DNA of 64,000 bases from Alicycliphilus denitrificans_A. Its GTDB lineage: Bacteria > Pseudomonadota > Gammaproteobacteria > Burkholderiales > Burkholderiaceae_C. The notes under the pieces were generated by a model, which saw only the letters and a program-made list of their open reading frames with translations, had not been told where the DNA came from and searched no databases. The stretch covers positions 2,852,001-2,916,000 of the forward strand of contig NZ_CP126238.1 of NCBI RefSeq assembly GCF_044792555.1, read 5' to 3'. The position numbers and the translations under genes were made by a program. Shown here piece after piece: positions 26,418-34,308 of this stretch (the first letter of the stretch is position 1; the number at the start of each line of letters is the position of its first letter).

Positions 26418-26993
26418 TCACCTTGCCTGGCATGGCTCACCTCGCTCATTGAGCGCCCCGCTACCGTCGAAAACCGAGCGTGTCACGCGCTCCAGCCGCT
26501 CCAGCACCAACCCCATCTCTGTGGAGCGGATGGCCATCGCGCGACTGCTCTCGATTGCGGCGGCCTGGGTGGCGGCGCCAGACTGGAGCTGGGCCAGCAT
26601 GCGATCCTCCCTCGGGGTCAGTTCCAGAACCTGGTCACCGATCTCGATCTTGACCATGCCATCGGGAAGTAGAGTCTTGCTCATCGAGCGCGCAGGCGGG
26701 TGCCTCTCGACAGGCAAGAACACGCCGCGCAAAACACGCTTGATCTTCTCGTCGTCCATCAGTGCACGCAGGCGGTCATCTACCACGGTCAGCTTCAACC
26801 CGGTGAGTTCCGCCACCGTTTCCCTGGTGGCCACCTGCTCGAGCGCATGCAGCTCGCACACGGCGTCGTAGATGCGCTGGGTGCTGGGGATCTTCGGGCT
26901 CTGCCTGAGCTCGTCGAGCGTGGGAGCGCTCGAAACTAGCCGGGTAGCCTGGCCTGCCCCCAGGCCGTCGGCTTGTGTTGGTGCATCAGTCAT
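26418..26993 (-). CDS. Phage winged-helix-like protein of unknown function
   Basis: About 191 residues. The segment STQRIYDAVCELHALEQVATRETVAELTGLKLTVVDDRLRAL (near 36-78) reads as a winged helix, followed by a beta-hairpin-like GVFLPVER. The second half has helices with ESSRAMAIRSTEMGLVLERL. The start at 26993 is favoured over an upstream TTG at 27110 that would overlap the preceding gene. Past its end, a 25-codon frame (26433-26356) begins MPGKVKWTQEDLSQLG and may be a truncated gene. Confidence 0.6.
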   Translation of the reverse strand: MTDAPTQADGLGAGQATRLVSSAPTLDELRQSPKIPSTQRIYDAVCELHALEQVATRETVAELTGLKLTVVDDRLRALMDDEKIKRVLRGVFLPVERHPPARSMSKTLLPDGMVKIEIGDQVLELTPREDRMLAQLQSGAATQAAAIESSRAMAIRSTEMGLVLERLERVTRSVFDGSGALNERGEPCQAR

Positions 26994-27090
26994 CGGCATG
27001 CTCTCTATTGCCACAGCGGCTGCGCCCGAAGCATCGCTCGACCGAGCGCCGCAGCATAGCCCCATACCGGGTGCTGGTGACGGTGGACGG

Positions 27091-27285
27091 TCATTGGTAG
27101 GTCTCCTCAAAATGCTGAATCAGGTCCGCGCGCAGATGGGGCGGCGTAGCCAGGCAGTCCGCCCGCATGGCCCGGCGTGCCTCTGGGCTGTCGCCCCAGT
27201 GGTCGCAGGCCCGCTGCGCTGCCGCGAGAAGATCGCGCAAAGGTGGAACGGCTGGTGAATCCGACGTTTGGGGTAGGGCCGACAT
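27091..27285 (-). CDS. Small hypothetical phage protein (64 residues)
   Basis: Unrecognised. Helical, with CDHWGDSPEARRAMRADCLATPP in the middle. The ATG at 27285 follows AGGAG at a suitable distance. Part of the leftward early operon, after the helicase. Confidence 0.6.
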   Translation of the reverse strand: MSALPQTSDSPAVPPLRDLLAAAQRACDHWGDSPEARRAMRADCLATPPHLRADLIQHFEETYQ

Positions 27286-27298
27286 CTTGGTGCTCCTG

Positions 27299-27598
27299 CT
27301 AAGGAATGCAGGCGTAGGGCGGGATGGCTGAATCACCAGCGCGCCAAGCCTCGTACCTTGCCTCCATGGTGGGCCGGATCGCGTCAGCAGCACGCTCCAC
27401 CACGTCCTCATCGCCGATCACCAGCGGGATGTATTCGGTCGCGAGGTCTCGCCGGAATGCCTCCCGATGATTCGCCAGCATGGATTCCAGCGTCTCGATG
27501 TGCAGCATCTTCTGCTGCTGACTCCAGAGCAGTACCCAGACCTTGGACGGGTTAAACGTCGGATGCTCAGCGAGCAAAGGCGTTGTTGAGTTGGTCAT
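27299..27598 (-). CDS. Small hypothetical phage protein (99 residues)
   Basis: Unrecognised soluble protein, with WVLLWSQQQKMLHIETLESM near 22-41 and a charged helical remainder. Its start at 27598 (GAGGA upstream) lies inside the 3' end of the helicase gene, a 32-base overlap that implies coupled translation and perhaps a helicase-accessory role. Confidence 0.6.
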   Translation of the reverse strand: MTNSTTPLLAEHPTFNPSKVWVLLWSQQQKMLHIETLESMLANHREAFRRDLATEYIPLVIGDEDVVERAADAIRPTMEARYEAWRAGDSAIPPYACIP

Positions 27599-29429
27599 GG
27601 AAAGATTCCTCGGTTGAGAACTCCACGAAGGAGAACGGGTGGCGGCGAGATTGGGTGCGGTACTGCATGGACTCCTTGTGGAACCACAGCGGCTGCGTGT
27701 AGTCCTGAAAGTCTCCATGGCGGTACTTGGAGAGAATCAATCTCCCGTCTGGCTCATCTCGCTGAGTGTTCCACTTGGCCACGGCAACCTCATCCGTGGG
27801 ATCAGGGGATGCTTCATCCTTCTTGTTGCGCCACACGGCGAATACGTTGTCCGCGGCATTGATGATGTCCAGGCTGCCGGCGACATCCATCTTGGTTGGC
27901 GGCTGGCTCTCGTCCCGGCCCTTGCGCGGGTGCGCTACAAGGTGGACATGCACGCCATGGCCACGCGCGAACGCCGCGATCTTCTGAGCGGCGATCTTTT
28001 GGGCTGACAGCGCGCCAGGGCCGTCAGCAGGAACGTCCAGCATCATCAGGCTGTCGATGACGAAGTGGTTGGCGCCATACCGGCGGGCGGCGTACTCGAA
28101 GACCTCCAGCAAGCGTCCAAGCTTTGCATTGCCCACCACATCGAAAACCCACAAGCGATCGCGCAGCCACGATCCAATGGCCCGCATGTAGGCAGCGGAG
28201 GGGCGATCCAGTCCCGCCGCCTGCTTGTGAATGCGCTTGAGATGTCGAACGGCTGTCAGTTCGCCGGAGAACACCACTACGCGCTGGTGCTGCTGCATCA
28301 GGCCCAGCAACACCTGGTCGAGAAACAAACTCTTCCCGTGGCCGTTCCAGCCAGTCCAAGCGGTGTACTCGCCCGGGTGGAACGCAAACCAGTCGAGGCG
28401 CCTGTCCACGTACAGCGATGGATGCTGCTGGCTTTCCGCGCTCGGGTAGAACTCGGCGATCACGGCCTCTGTGCGGTCATCCGCGCTGACAAGCTCCTCC
28501 GGGTCCATGGGCTTGGCCGCGTCCACCGCCTGCTGGAAGTCGTAGGCTTCCGCCCCGTACTGGAGCCACGCATTCGGATCCTTCATCGGCAGCATCACGC
28601 GCTTGCAGCGCTCGATACCCAGTCGGCGCATCACCTCCGGCGCCGCCTTGTCCCCCGCCTCATCGTGGTCGTAGCAGATGATGATGTCGCTGAAGCGCTC
28701 AAGTCGCTCCCAGTCGGCTTCAATCCACTGGTGGTTGCCAGCGCCCTGGTTGATCGACAGTGCCGGGATGCCCATCTGATGCAGCGTCATCGCATCGATT
28801 TCGCCTTCGGTGATGACCACCATGCGCGCCTTGGGGTCGATGAGATGCCACCCAAAGAGGCAGGGTATGGCTCCAGCCTCCTGGCGCATGTCGGCCTTCA
28901 CATCCGGATTGCGATACTTGACGTTCAGAAGCTTCTCGTCGGTTTCATCGAAGTACGGGAACACCGCGTAGGTCTTTCCGTTCCTGATCTGCTCGGCAAC
29001 CTTGAAGGCCTTGAGAGTTTCTACCGTCAGGCAGCGGCCATTCGGCGCAGGGCCGGTCAGCCATTCCAAGACTCGCTCCTTCGGCGTCTTGCATTGCGGT
29101 TTCTCGGGGAGGCGGTAGCTGCGCTCGGGCGGCTTGGGCGCGATCTCCCGGATACCCAGGTAGTCCTTCGCCTCGCGCATGGCATCCGCGAGCGACACAC
29201 CGCGGCAAGCCATCCACAGGTCAATCAGGTCACCGCTCGCGCCCGTGGCGAAGTCGCTCCACACCCCTGCTTTGGCCCCTGCGATGCACACCGACAGGCT
29301 GCTGCCCTCCTCGCCGCCAACGCTGCCGGCTTTCCACTCGCGACCGGCCTTGCGGCCTCCCTTGAGCAGGTGGCTCGCCACGTCGGCCGCGCGCTGGGCC
29401 AACTGGTCCTTGATCTCGCCAACGTTCAT
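27567..29429 (-). CDS. T7 gp4-like primase-helicase
   Basis: A 620-residue replication protein. N-terminal region with the WSDFATGASGDLIDLW motif seen in gp4-type proteins but no clear zinc cysteines; TOPRIM motifs VVITEGEIDAM near 208 and IIICYDHDEAGDKAA near 251; RecA-type helicase domain with Walker A WNGHGKS near 364, a Walker-B-like FVIDSLMMLD near 454 and HLVAHPRKG near 495. It is the central enzyme of the element's own DNA replication. The ATG overlaps the stop of the DUF1376 gene (ATGA). Confidence 0.9.
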   Translation of the reverse strand: MNVGEIKDQLAQRAADVASHLLKGGRKAGREWKAGSVGGEEGSSLSVCIAGAKAGVWSDFATGASGDLIDLWMACRGVSLADAMREAKDYLGIREIAPKPPERSYRLPEKPQCKTPKERVLEWLTGPAPNGRCLTVETLKAFKVAEQIRNGKTYAVFPYFDETDEKLLNVKYRNPDVKADMRQEAGAIPCLFGWHLIDPKARMVVITEGEIDAMTLHQMGIPALSINQGAGNHQWIEADWERLERFSDIIICYDHDEAGDKAAPEVMRRLGIERCKRVMLPMKDPNAWLQYGAEAYDFQQAVDAAKPMDPEELVSADDRTEAVIAEFYPSAESQQHPSLYVDRRLDWFAFHPGEYTAWTGWNGHGKSLFLDQVLLGLMQQHQRVVVFSGELTAVRHLKRIHKQAAGLDRPSAAYMRAIGSWLRDRLWVFDVVGNAKLGRLLEVFEYAARRYGANHFVIDSLMMLDVPADGPGALSAQKIAAQKIAAFARGHGVHVHLVAHPRKGRDESQPPTKMDVAGSLDIINAADNVFAVWRNKKDEASPDPTDEVAVAKWNTQRDEPDGRLILSKYRHGDFQDYTQPLWFHKESMQYRTQSRRHPFSFVEFSTEESFHDQLNNAFAR

Positions 29430-30382
29430 GCGGTCGCGCCCTCAGGTGACACCATGCGCTTGCGGTCACGGAATTCGGTGTAGTTCATCCAGTTGCACCG
29501 AGAGGCCTCCGCGTCCCACTTCGACTCAAAGCCGGCGAGCCTCCACCAATCGGGAGGCAATGCGGCGATCTGAGCCCGCAGCGGATCGTCGACCGCAAGG
29601 GCTGGTGCACCGGTGGCAGTGCCGCCAACTTCGTCCTGCCAACGGCCTTCGTTGAGCCATGTCGACGGGTGCGGGATGTACTGCCCGCCTTCACGCAGCC
29701 ACTGCGCCGATTTCGCCTGCTCCGCGATTGCCGCCAGCATCCTCGTCAGCAGGCCACTGTCCGGAGATCGTTTTTCGAAAGCATTGCGAGCCGCATCCTT
29801 CCCGACCTTTCGCGGATAGGCCGCCCAGAAATCGGCAAAGCCTTCCGGCTCCACCTCAGACTTGCGAGAACGCCTTTTGCCCCCGCTGGGGGGTTGGGGG
29901 GTATTTATCTGGTTATTGGTGTCTGGAGTCTGGGGACGGGCGCGCGGTGCATTGCCTTCGCAATGCGTTCGCATATCTGTTTCTGATGCGTTCGCATTGC
30001 CTTCGCAGTGCGTTGGCATGTCAGCAGATGATGCGTTCGCATTGCCATTGGAATGCGCTCTCTGTGCGCTCCAGCGTGCGTTTGCACTGCGCGTGGCCTT
30101 CGCTTGCTTGTCCTTGAAGCGTGCGATTTCTTCATCTGCTCGGTTCTGGTGGTGCCCGTCATCGCGCAGCAGGAAAAAATCCTTCAGAACATCTCGCACA
30201 GCGTCACGCTCTGCCTTCGTAGTGGCACGGGCCAGCTTGCAGCACTCACGCACGTCTGCCGGCAGCGGTTGCTCGGTTGTGTAATACCGATCCAGCAAGC
30301 GGCGGTACACACCCTCCTCCACCGCGCTGAGATGCACAGTCTTCTTGAGGTGGTCGCCGATGTGATGCTCGTAGTAGTTCAA
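29426..30382 (-). CDS. DUF1376 (YdaU-like) phage replication-region protein
   Basis: A 318-residue protein. The N-terminal DUF1376 domain is clear (MNYYEHHIGDHLKKT, then VYRRLLDRYYTTEQPLP), and the C-terminal region has GFADFWAAYPRKVGKDAA, as in helicase-loader-like proteins. Between them is a tandem repeat of about 17 residues (NANAS..DM.THCEGNA; DNA 29949-30055). It lies directly upstream of the helicase, overlapping it by 4 bases, which suggests a role in replication start. Confidence 0.8.
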   Translation of the reverse strand: MNYYEHHIGDHLKKTVHLSAVEEGVYRRLLDRYYTTEQPLPADVRECCKLARATTKAERDAVRDVLKDFFLLRDDGHHQNRADEEIARFKDKQAKATRSANARWSAQRAHSNGNANASSADMPTHCEGNANASETDMRTHCEGNAPRARPQTPDTNNQINTPQPPSGGKRRSRKSEVEPEGFADFWAAYPRKVGKDAARNAFEKRSPDSGLLTRMLAAIAEQAKSAQWLREGGQYIPHPSTWLNEGRWQDEVGGTATGAPALAVDDPLRAQIAALPPDWWRLAGFESKWDAEASRCNWMNYTEFRDRKRMVSPEGATA

Positions 30383-30969
30383 TTAGCCCCCTCCTTTTCG
30401 AGCGCTTCAGCCGCAGCGACATACTCCGCATAGCGAGGGGGTCGACGGGAAATGGCGGCGATCTCGTCGGCGAGTTGCACACGCGCGCGGACAGTATCGG
30501 CATGCCGCTTCGCCAAGTCGTTAAGGTGGTTGCGGCCGTCGGCTTCGGCCATCACAAGAGTTGACCTGGCAATCGGCATTTCTCCGCTCAGTTGCTTACC
30601 GAGCATGGAAATCGTGACGCTCATACCGCCAAGACGGCCCCACATGCTTTGGAGTTGGCGTTCCTTTTGAAGCTCCTCAGGAGTCAGCTCGCGCACACGA
30701 AACGTTCGCTCCAGGCGCTGCAGCTCAGCGAACTTGACTTCGATTTGCTCCAGATGCCGCATCAGGCTATCGACATCCGCGAAAGCATGGAAGATCGAGT
30801 CATTCCATGAGCATAGGTACGTGCACGCCCCGTCTGTTGGGTCGGTCCTCAAGATCCTCGCGCGGCAGGCCTCGCCGCGCGCCCGAATGGTGTGCCAGTC
30901 GGCGCTGGTTTTTGGCGATTGGTGTTTGTTCGTCACGTATTCACCCACAAATACTGGCTCATCTCCCAC
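30379..30969 (-). CDS. Hypothetical coiled-coil phage protein (196 residues)
   Basis: Unrecognised. Residues about 65-110 form a charged helix (LEQIEVKFAELQRLERTFRV) and a second helical stretch runs 145-195 (LAKRHADTVRARVQLADEIA). There is a possible zinc or disulphide pair of cysteines near 34 and 49-53. It overlaps the DUF1376 gene by 4 bases in the early operon. Confidence 0.6.
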   Translation of the reverse strand: MGDEPVFVGEYVTNKHQSPKTSADWHTIRARGEACRARILRTDPTDGACTYLCSWNDSIFHAFADVDSLMRHLEQIEVKFAELQRLERTFRVRELTPEELQKERQLQSMWGRLGGMSVTISMLGKQLSGEMPIARSTLVMAEADGRNHLNDLAKRHADTVRARVQLADEIAAISRRPPRYAEYVAAAEALEKEGAN

Positions 30970-31047
30970 AAAGAAACCAACGGCAGGCAGGTGGGGGAAC
31001 TGCTTTTCGGCTTGGGGAGCTACCCCTCACCTAGCCGTGGCTCAAAC

Positions 31048-31176
31048 TCAACCTGCCGGCGCGCTCTCGTAATCGGCGACCCACTCCGCGTGCTTCAGCT
31101 GCTGGCGCAGGCGGGCTGCTTCAGCCTCAGCGGCCGCAAGCTGGCGGCGCAGCTCTTCAACTGTTGATTCGGTCAT
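31048..31176 (-). CDS. Very small coiled-coil protein (42 residues)
   Basis: A short helical protein (EELRRQLAAAEAEAARLRQQ). Its ATG overlaps the stop of the preceding regulator-like gene (ATGA at 31173-31176), which supports it as a real coupled gene despite its size. Confidence 0.5.
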   Translation of the reverse strand: MTESTVEELRRQLAAAEAEAARLRQQLKHAEWVADYESAPAG

Positions 31177-31604
31177 GCGACAGCCCTCCCCTGCACCAAC
31201 TGCCGCAGCAGGCGGTTCTCGGCCTCCGCAGTCTTCGCGCGCTGCTCTGCCTCTTCGGCGCGGCGCTCGGCCTCGGTCTTGATGACCACCAGGGTGCAGC
31301 CGATCTGATAGACGAGCCACTCGGGATAGATCCGGTTGGCCACCACTTCGCAGAACGGGCGCACCAAGTCGGCCTGCAACGTCGCTGTGCCCGCCTTGAT
31401 GCGCGAGAAGTACCCTGCGTCAATGCCCAGCGCCAAGTAGATTTCCTTGTCCTCCAGGCCCGACGATTGGCAGGCTAGAGAGAAGGCTGCGGCAGCGCTG
31501 CGCTGGCGCCGGATCATCTCGATGGGAACCTCATTCGGCTCCGCACGCCGCGCCAAGGAGAGCTCCCCCTGGTCGTCAATCCGCGTCAAATTTTTTGAGG
31601 CCAC
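31173..31604 (-). CDS. Phage DNA-binding regulator-like protein (143 residues)
   Basis: The middle (DKEIYLALGIDAGYFSRIKAG, about 52-72) reads as a helix-turn-helix; the C-terminal third is a coiled coil (EAERRAEEAEQRAKTAEAEN). It could be a CII-like activator or another early regulator. The start is taken as the GTG at 31604 because GGAGG stands 7 bases upstream and no ATG fits; longer frames upstream lack support. Confidence 0.6.
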   Translation of the reverse strand: MASKNLTRIDDQGELSLARRAEPNEVPIEMIRRQRSAAAAFSLACQSSGLEDKEIYLALGIDAGYFSRIKAGTATLQADLVRPFCEVVANRIYPEWLVYQIGCTLVVIKTEAERRAEEAEQRAKTAEAENRLLRQLVQGRAVA

Positions 31605-31644
31605 TTGACTACCTCCTGCTGGCAAAAAAAACGACGATGCAGGC

Positions 31645-31896
31645 ATGAACACGTCACGCCCTACCTCATTCGCAGGCCCGGCTATGCCGTTGCCCTTCCA
31701 TGCTTCGACGCGCACTGCGCTGTCGCAGAACCTCGACCCAGCGTCCGGACTGCGCACGCGAGTGCTGACCACCTCCAAGCTCGAGCTGGCCTGGCAGGCT
31801 GGGGAACTGGTGGTCCGCTGTGCTGTTGCCCGGGCCGTCATCAGTGGCCACCAGGAACCGGCGCGCACGCGGCGCTGGGCGCGCGGAGAGCAGTGA
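31645..31896 (+). CDS. Doubtful small plus-strand gene
   Basis: An 83-codon frame in the 373-bp gap between the regulator-like gene and the KTSC gene. The product (ends LELAWQAGELVVRCAVARAV...RRWARGEQ) resembles no family I know, and the ribosome site is weak. Otherwise I see nothing in this gap. Listed because no better use of the stretch is apparent. Confidence 0.3.
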   Translation: MNTSRPTSFAGPAMPLPFHASTRTALSQNLDPASGLRTRVLTTSKLELAWQAGELVVRCAVARAVISGHQEPARTRRWARGEQ

Positions 31897-31977
31897 TGTC
31901 GCGCGCATGGGGTGCCCGCCCTCTCCCGGGCTACGATGGAAGCTCCTACACAACCATCACCGAGAGGGGCAGACAAA

Positions 31978-32223
31978 ATGGTCGAATCGCGCTCGTTTCC
32001 AGGTTCCAAAGCCCTGGTCAAGGCAACGTACGATCCAGACAGTCGGCTGTTGCGCTTGTGGTTCACGAGCGATCCCCAGCAGCCGTACGACTATCCAGGT
32101 GTGCCGGCACATATCTGGTCCGGGCTGATATCGGCAGGGTCGGCTGGCTCGTACCACAACCAGTACATCCAGGAGCAGTACGGCGATCCGCGCCAACCAC
32201 CAGGTCGATTGCGTCGTCGATAG
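31978..32223 (+). CDS. KTSC-domain protein
   Basis: An 81-residue protein whose first 65 residues match the KTSC domain: SRSFPGSKALVKATYDPDS, LRLWFTS, YDYPGVPAHIW and SAGSAGSYHNQYI. KTSC domains occur in small proteins and fused to nucleic-acid enzymes; their role is not settled. The last dozen residues (GDPRQPPGRLRRR) look unlike the family and are antisense to the neighbouring minus-strand frame. Confidence 0.72.
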   Translation: MVESRSFPGSKALVKATYDPDSRLLRLWFTSDPQQPYDYPGVPAHIWSGLISAGSAGSYHNQYIQEQYGDPRQPPGRLRRR

Positions 32224-32371
32224 CCTCCACAACCCGAGAGAAGTCCGTCGTCCAACTCGTTTCCTGCGAGAGCGGAAGGTCGGGGCGGTCGGTCATGACA
32301 CACCCACCGATGAACAGGAATTCGCGCTTGGCGAGTTCTAGGGTGTCCAGGAGAGAGCGGCACTCCACCAT
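32063..32371 (-). CDS. Hypothetical early-operon protein with doubtful C-terminus
   Basis: A 102-codon frame starting immediately at the stop of the preceding gene (TAG then ATG, no gap). The first ~50 residues look like a real protein (LLDTLELAKREFLFIGG; FSRVVEAIDDAIDLVVG). The remainder is antisense to the KTSC gene and looks random, so the original end was probably near 32220 and has been lost. Confidence 0.4.
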   Translation of the reverse strand: MVECRSLLDTLELAKREFLFIGGCVMTDRPDLPLSQETSWTTDFSRVVEAIDDAIDLVVGADRRTAPGCTGCGTSQPTLPISARTRYVPAHLDSRTAAGDRS

Positions 32372-32644
32372 CTACCACTCCCGCTTCGGCGCCGGCCCGA
32401 AGCCAGCCTCGAGTTCGCGCAGCGCAGCCAGGTACACCCTAGCGACCGCTGCGCCGAACTCCTCCGGCGAGCCATCGATTCCTTTGCCCGAGATCGCTTG
32501 TGTTCGCGTCCACTGGCTCGCAGCATCCATGGCCACGGTGCGCAGATCGCGCGTCAGCTCGGGCTGGCAACAGCCAGCACCGGCAACGAGCGCGGAGCGG
32601 GGAATGGGAGCGGCCTGCGCCGCAGCAGATTCATGCGTGGACAT
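32372..32644 (-). CDS. Hypothetical early-operon protein (90 residues)
   Basis: Unrecognised. The C-terminal half is helical (SPEEFGAAVARVYLAALRELE). It overlaps the 3' end of the previous gene by 14 bases, as usual in this tightly packed operon. Confidence 0.55.
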   Translation of the reverse strand: MSTHESAAAQAAPIPRSALVAGAGCCQPELTRDLRTVAMDAASQWTRTQAISGKGIDGSPEEFGAAVARVYLAALRELEAGFGPAPKREW

Positions 32645-32822
32645 GGGGGACCTCCTTGTGCGCAGCGGACTGCTGCACCTGCTGGGCGCGGAACTGTTCG
32701 TGGAAAACCTGTGCCGCCGCGGACTCGGGCGGCCAGGGGCATGTGGTATGTGGGCAGTGGCCGGCTGCAGCGGCGGCACGGGCGCGGCGATGGATGGCCG
32801 CGAGGGAGACGACGGGCTCCAT
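32631..32822 (-). CDS. Hypothetical early-operon protein (63 residues)
   Basis: Unrecognised; begins MEPVVSLAAIHRRARAAAAAGH and has CPHTTCPW, a possible metal-binding pair. It starts three bases after the Cro-like gene stop, so it should be translated with it. Confidence 0.5.
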   Translation of the reverse strand: MEPVVSLAAIHRRARAAAAAGHCPHTTCPWPPESAAAQVFHEQFRAQQVQQSAAHKEVPHVHA

Positions 32823-32825
32823 GGG

Positions 32826-33038
32826 TCAGGCTTCCGATTTCACGACATCAACGTCAAGCTTGTTGCCAATAGCTTCAGCGCTGAGGAACAGATCTGCGTA
32901 TGCCAGCTTCACCCGCGCTGGGATGCCACGCTTCTTCCAGTTATGGATTCGCTGGACCGCCCACTTCTCTGTGAGAGCCATCTTTTTGGCGAGCTTTGAA
33001 GGGCCGCCGTGTTTCTCGATGAGTTCTGCATCAGTCAT
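32826..33038 (-). CDS. Cro-like regulator, first gene of the leftward early operon
   Basis: A 70-residue DNA-binding protein. A helix-turn-helix is visible at about 9-38 (GGPSKLAKKMALTEKWAVQRIHNWKKRGIP), of the kind found in Cro/YdaS proteins. It is divergent from the CI-like gene across a 39-bp inverted repeat, the classic arrangement of a lysis/lysogeny switch. An in-frame ATG at 33047 is an alternative start. Confidence 0.75.
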   Translation of the reverse strand: MTDAELIEKHGGPSKLAKKMALTEKWAVQRIHNWKKRGIPARVKLAYADLFLSAEAIGNKLDVDVVKSEA

Positions 33039-33049
33039 GAGCCACATTA

Positions 33050-33088
33050 TTACACTTGGCGTTTACTTATTGCAAACTTCATGTGTAA
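33050..33088. promoter_or_regulatory. Operator in the CI/Cro divergent region
   Basis: A 39-bp interrupted palindrome: half-sites ACAC-N5-GTTT (33052-33064) and AAAC-N5-GTGT (33074-33086), separated by 9 bases and flanked by TTA/TAA. A near-copy lies at 33759-33798. A third, irregular half-site (ACAC-N3-GTTT) is at 33091-33101. Its position between divergent regulators makes repressor binding likely. Confidence 0.7.
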
Positions 33089-33121
33089 CAACACTTCGTT
33101 TAGTCGCAAGAAAATGGCCGC

Positions 33122-33568
33122 ATGACTGAACGAACACGCCACGAATCACTGGAAAGACTGCTGCACGCCGCACAAGAGCAAGGCGTTGTCGGTCCATCGG
33201 CTCTTGCCAGGGCGCTCAACGAGTCGGACCAAGTAGTGACCAACTGGGGCAAGCGAGGGGTGTCCAAGGCTGGGGCCTTGAGCGCCCAGCGGAGATTTCA
33301 CATCTCGTCCAACTGGGTTCTGGATGGCTCAGAGCCAAAGATGGTTGGGGATAGCGTCATCACGTCTATGGCACCGATGGCCATGCAGGCAGGGAACTAC
33401 CCGCCCCCAGCGCTTCATCAAGCACTGGATGTACTTGCCGACACCCTGGGGACACTGCCTGAAGCCGCCCGCCAGGATGCCGCCCCCCTGCTCCAGGCAC
33501 TGACGTTGGCGCCCGACAGCAAGCTGCTCAGGAGCAATCTGCTGGCTGTGCTCATGAAGCGTGCGTGA
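33122..33568 (+). CDS. CI-like repressor without a peptidase domain
   Basis: A 148-residue protein with an N-terminal helix-turn-helix (VGPSALARALNESDQVVTNWGKRG, about 23-46, then LSAQRRFHISSNWVLDG as in many CI proteins). The C-terminal half is helical and lacks the Ser/Lys of LexA/CI self-cleaving peptidases. Induction by RecA-driven autocleavage is therefore unlikely. Paired half-sites lie on both sides of the gene. Confidence 0.75.
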   Translation: MTERTRHESLERLLHAAQEQGVVGPSALARALNESDQVVTNWGKRGVSKAGALSAQRRFHISSNWVLDGSEPKMVGDSVITSMAPMAMQAGNYPPPALHQALDVLADTLGTLPEAARQDAAPLLQALTLAPDSKLLRSNLLAVLMKRA

Positions 33569-33758
33569 GCGGACTGGCGGCCGCGCCCGAGCTCCAGCGC
33601 GTGGTTGCAGACTGGGCATCTGCGACACCAGAAGTGAAACGGGCCTGGATCTTTGGCAGCAAGAGACGACATCACTCCCTTTCCACACCATCCGCAGGTG
33701 ATTTTCTGCTGCCAACCATCTGGCGACCCACATGGAGTGTAAATGACCCGGGAAAAAA

Positions 33759-33798
33759 TACACATTGCGTTTGACTAACGCATAAACATAAAGTGTAA
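33759..33798. promoter_or_regulatory. Second copy of the CI/Cro-type operator
   Basis: ACAC-N5-GTTT (33760-33772) and AAAC-N5-GTGT (33784-33796), separated by 11 bases instead of 9. It lies upstream of the plus-strand gene at 33829, so the same repressor may control a second rightward promoter. The 260-bp stretch 33569-33828 has no convincing gene. Confidence 0.6.
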
Positions 33799-33828
33799 TT
33801 ACTCCATCGCCAACACGGCATGGAGTGA

Positions 33829-34254
33829 ATGATGCAACCCACCGAAACCGCCGCCCTGCTTGAAGCGGCTCCTGAACGCAACAGCCGTCGCTGCGCGCTG
33901 ACCAGCCGACCCGACAACCAAGCATTCCGCGCCCTCTTCACCCTGCCGCCCGTCCAGACCAGCGCCGGCACGGCGCTGACGGTGCCCGAGATGCCTGCGG
34001 CCAAGGTCGTCACTGGCGATCGCGAGGTGGACGCCGTGCTCTGGCTGCAGGAGTGCGTGCGCACCGGCCACCAGGTTCTAATCGACAAGGCGCTGGAGGC
34101 AGCCAAGAAGATCACGACACCGATGGAAGACTTGGGCCGGCGCTACGGGCAGTACCTGGCGCGCCAGAACGGCAGCACTTTCGCGGCAGCATTTGGCTCC
34201 ATGGGCTTCGGTGACCTGGAGGCTCAGGGTATGCGGCTGGCGAACCCATCTTGA
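33829..34254 (+). CDS. Hypothetical prophage protein (141 residues)
   Basis: Unrecognised. The middle contains FRALFTLPPVQTSAGTALTV and VDAVLWLQECVRTGHQVLIDKALEAAKKI, which read as a small folded domain with amphipathic helices. It lies downstream of an operator copy; the IS66 element begins 8 bases past its stop. Confidence 0.6.
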   Translation: MMQPTETAALLEAAPERNSRRCALTSRPDNQAFRALFTLPPVQTSAGTALTVPEMPAAKVVTGDREVDAVLWLQECVRTGHQVLIDKALEAAKKITTPMEDLGRRYGQYLARQNGSTFAAAFGSMGFGDLEAQGMRLANPS

Positions 34255-34308
34255 ATGAGGTGGTAAGGCTGAGCAAGATCGTGTGCACGCAACATTGGCG
34301 TGGACACG

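Noticed and set aside
31666..31953. Minus-strand frame of 95 codons in the gap before the KTSC gene
   Set aside because: No ribosome site and a low-complexity Arg/Ser/Gly product; the plus-strand frame in the same place is slightly better but also doubtful.
33091..33101. Third full operator half-site next to the CI/Cro operator
   Set aside because: ACAC and GTTT are separated by 3 bases rather than 5 and there is no partner half-site, so it may be chance.
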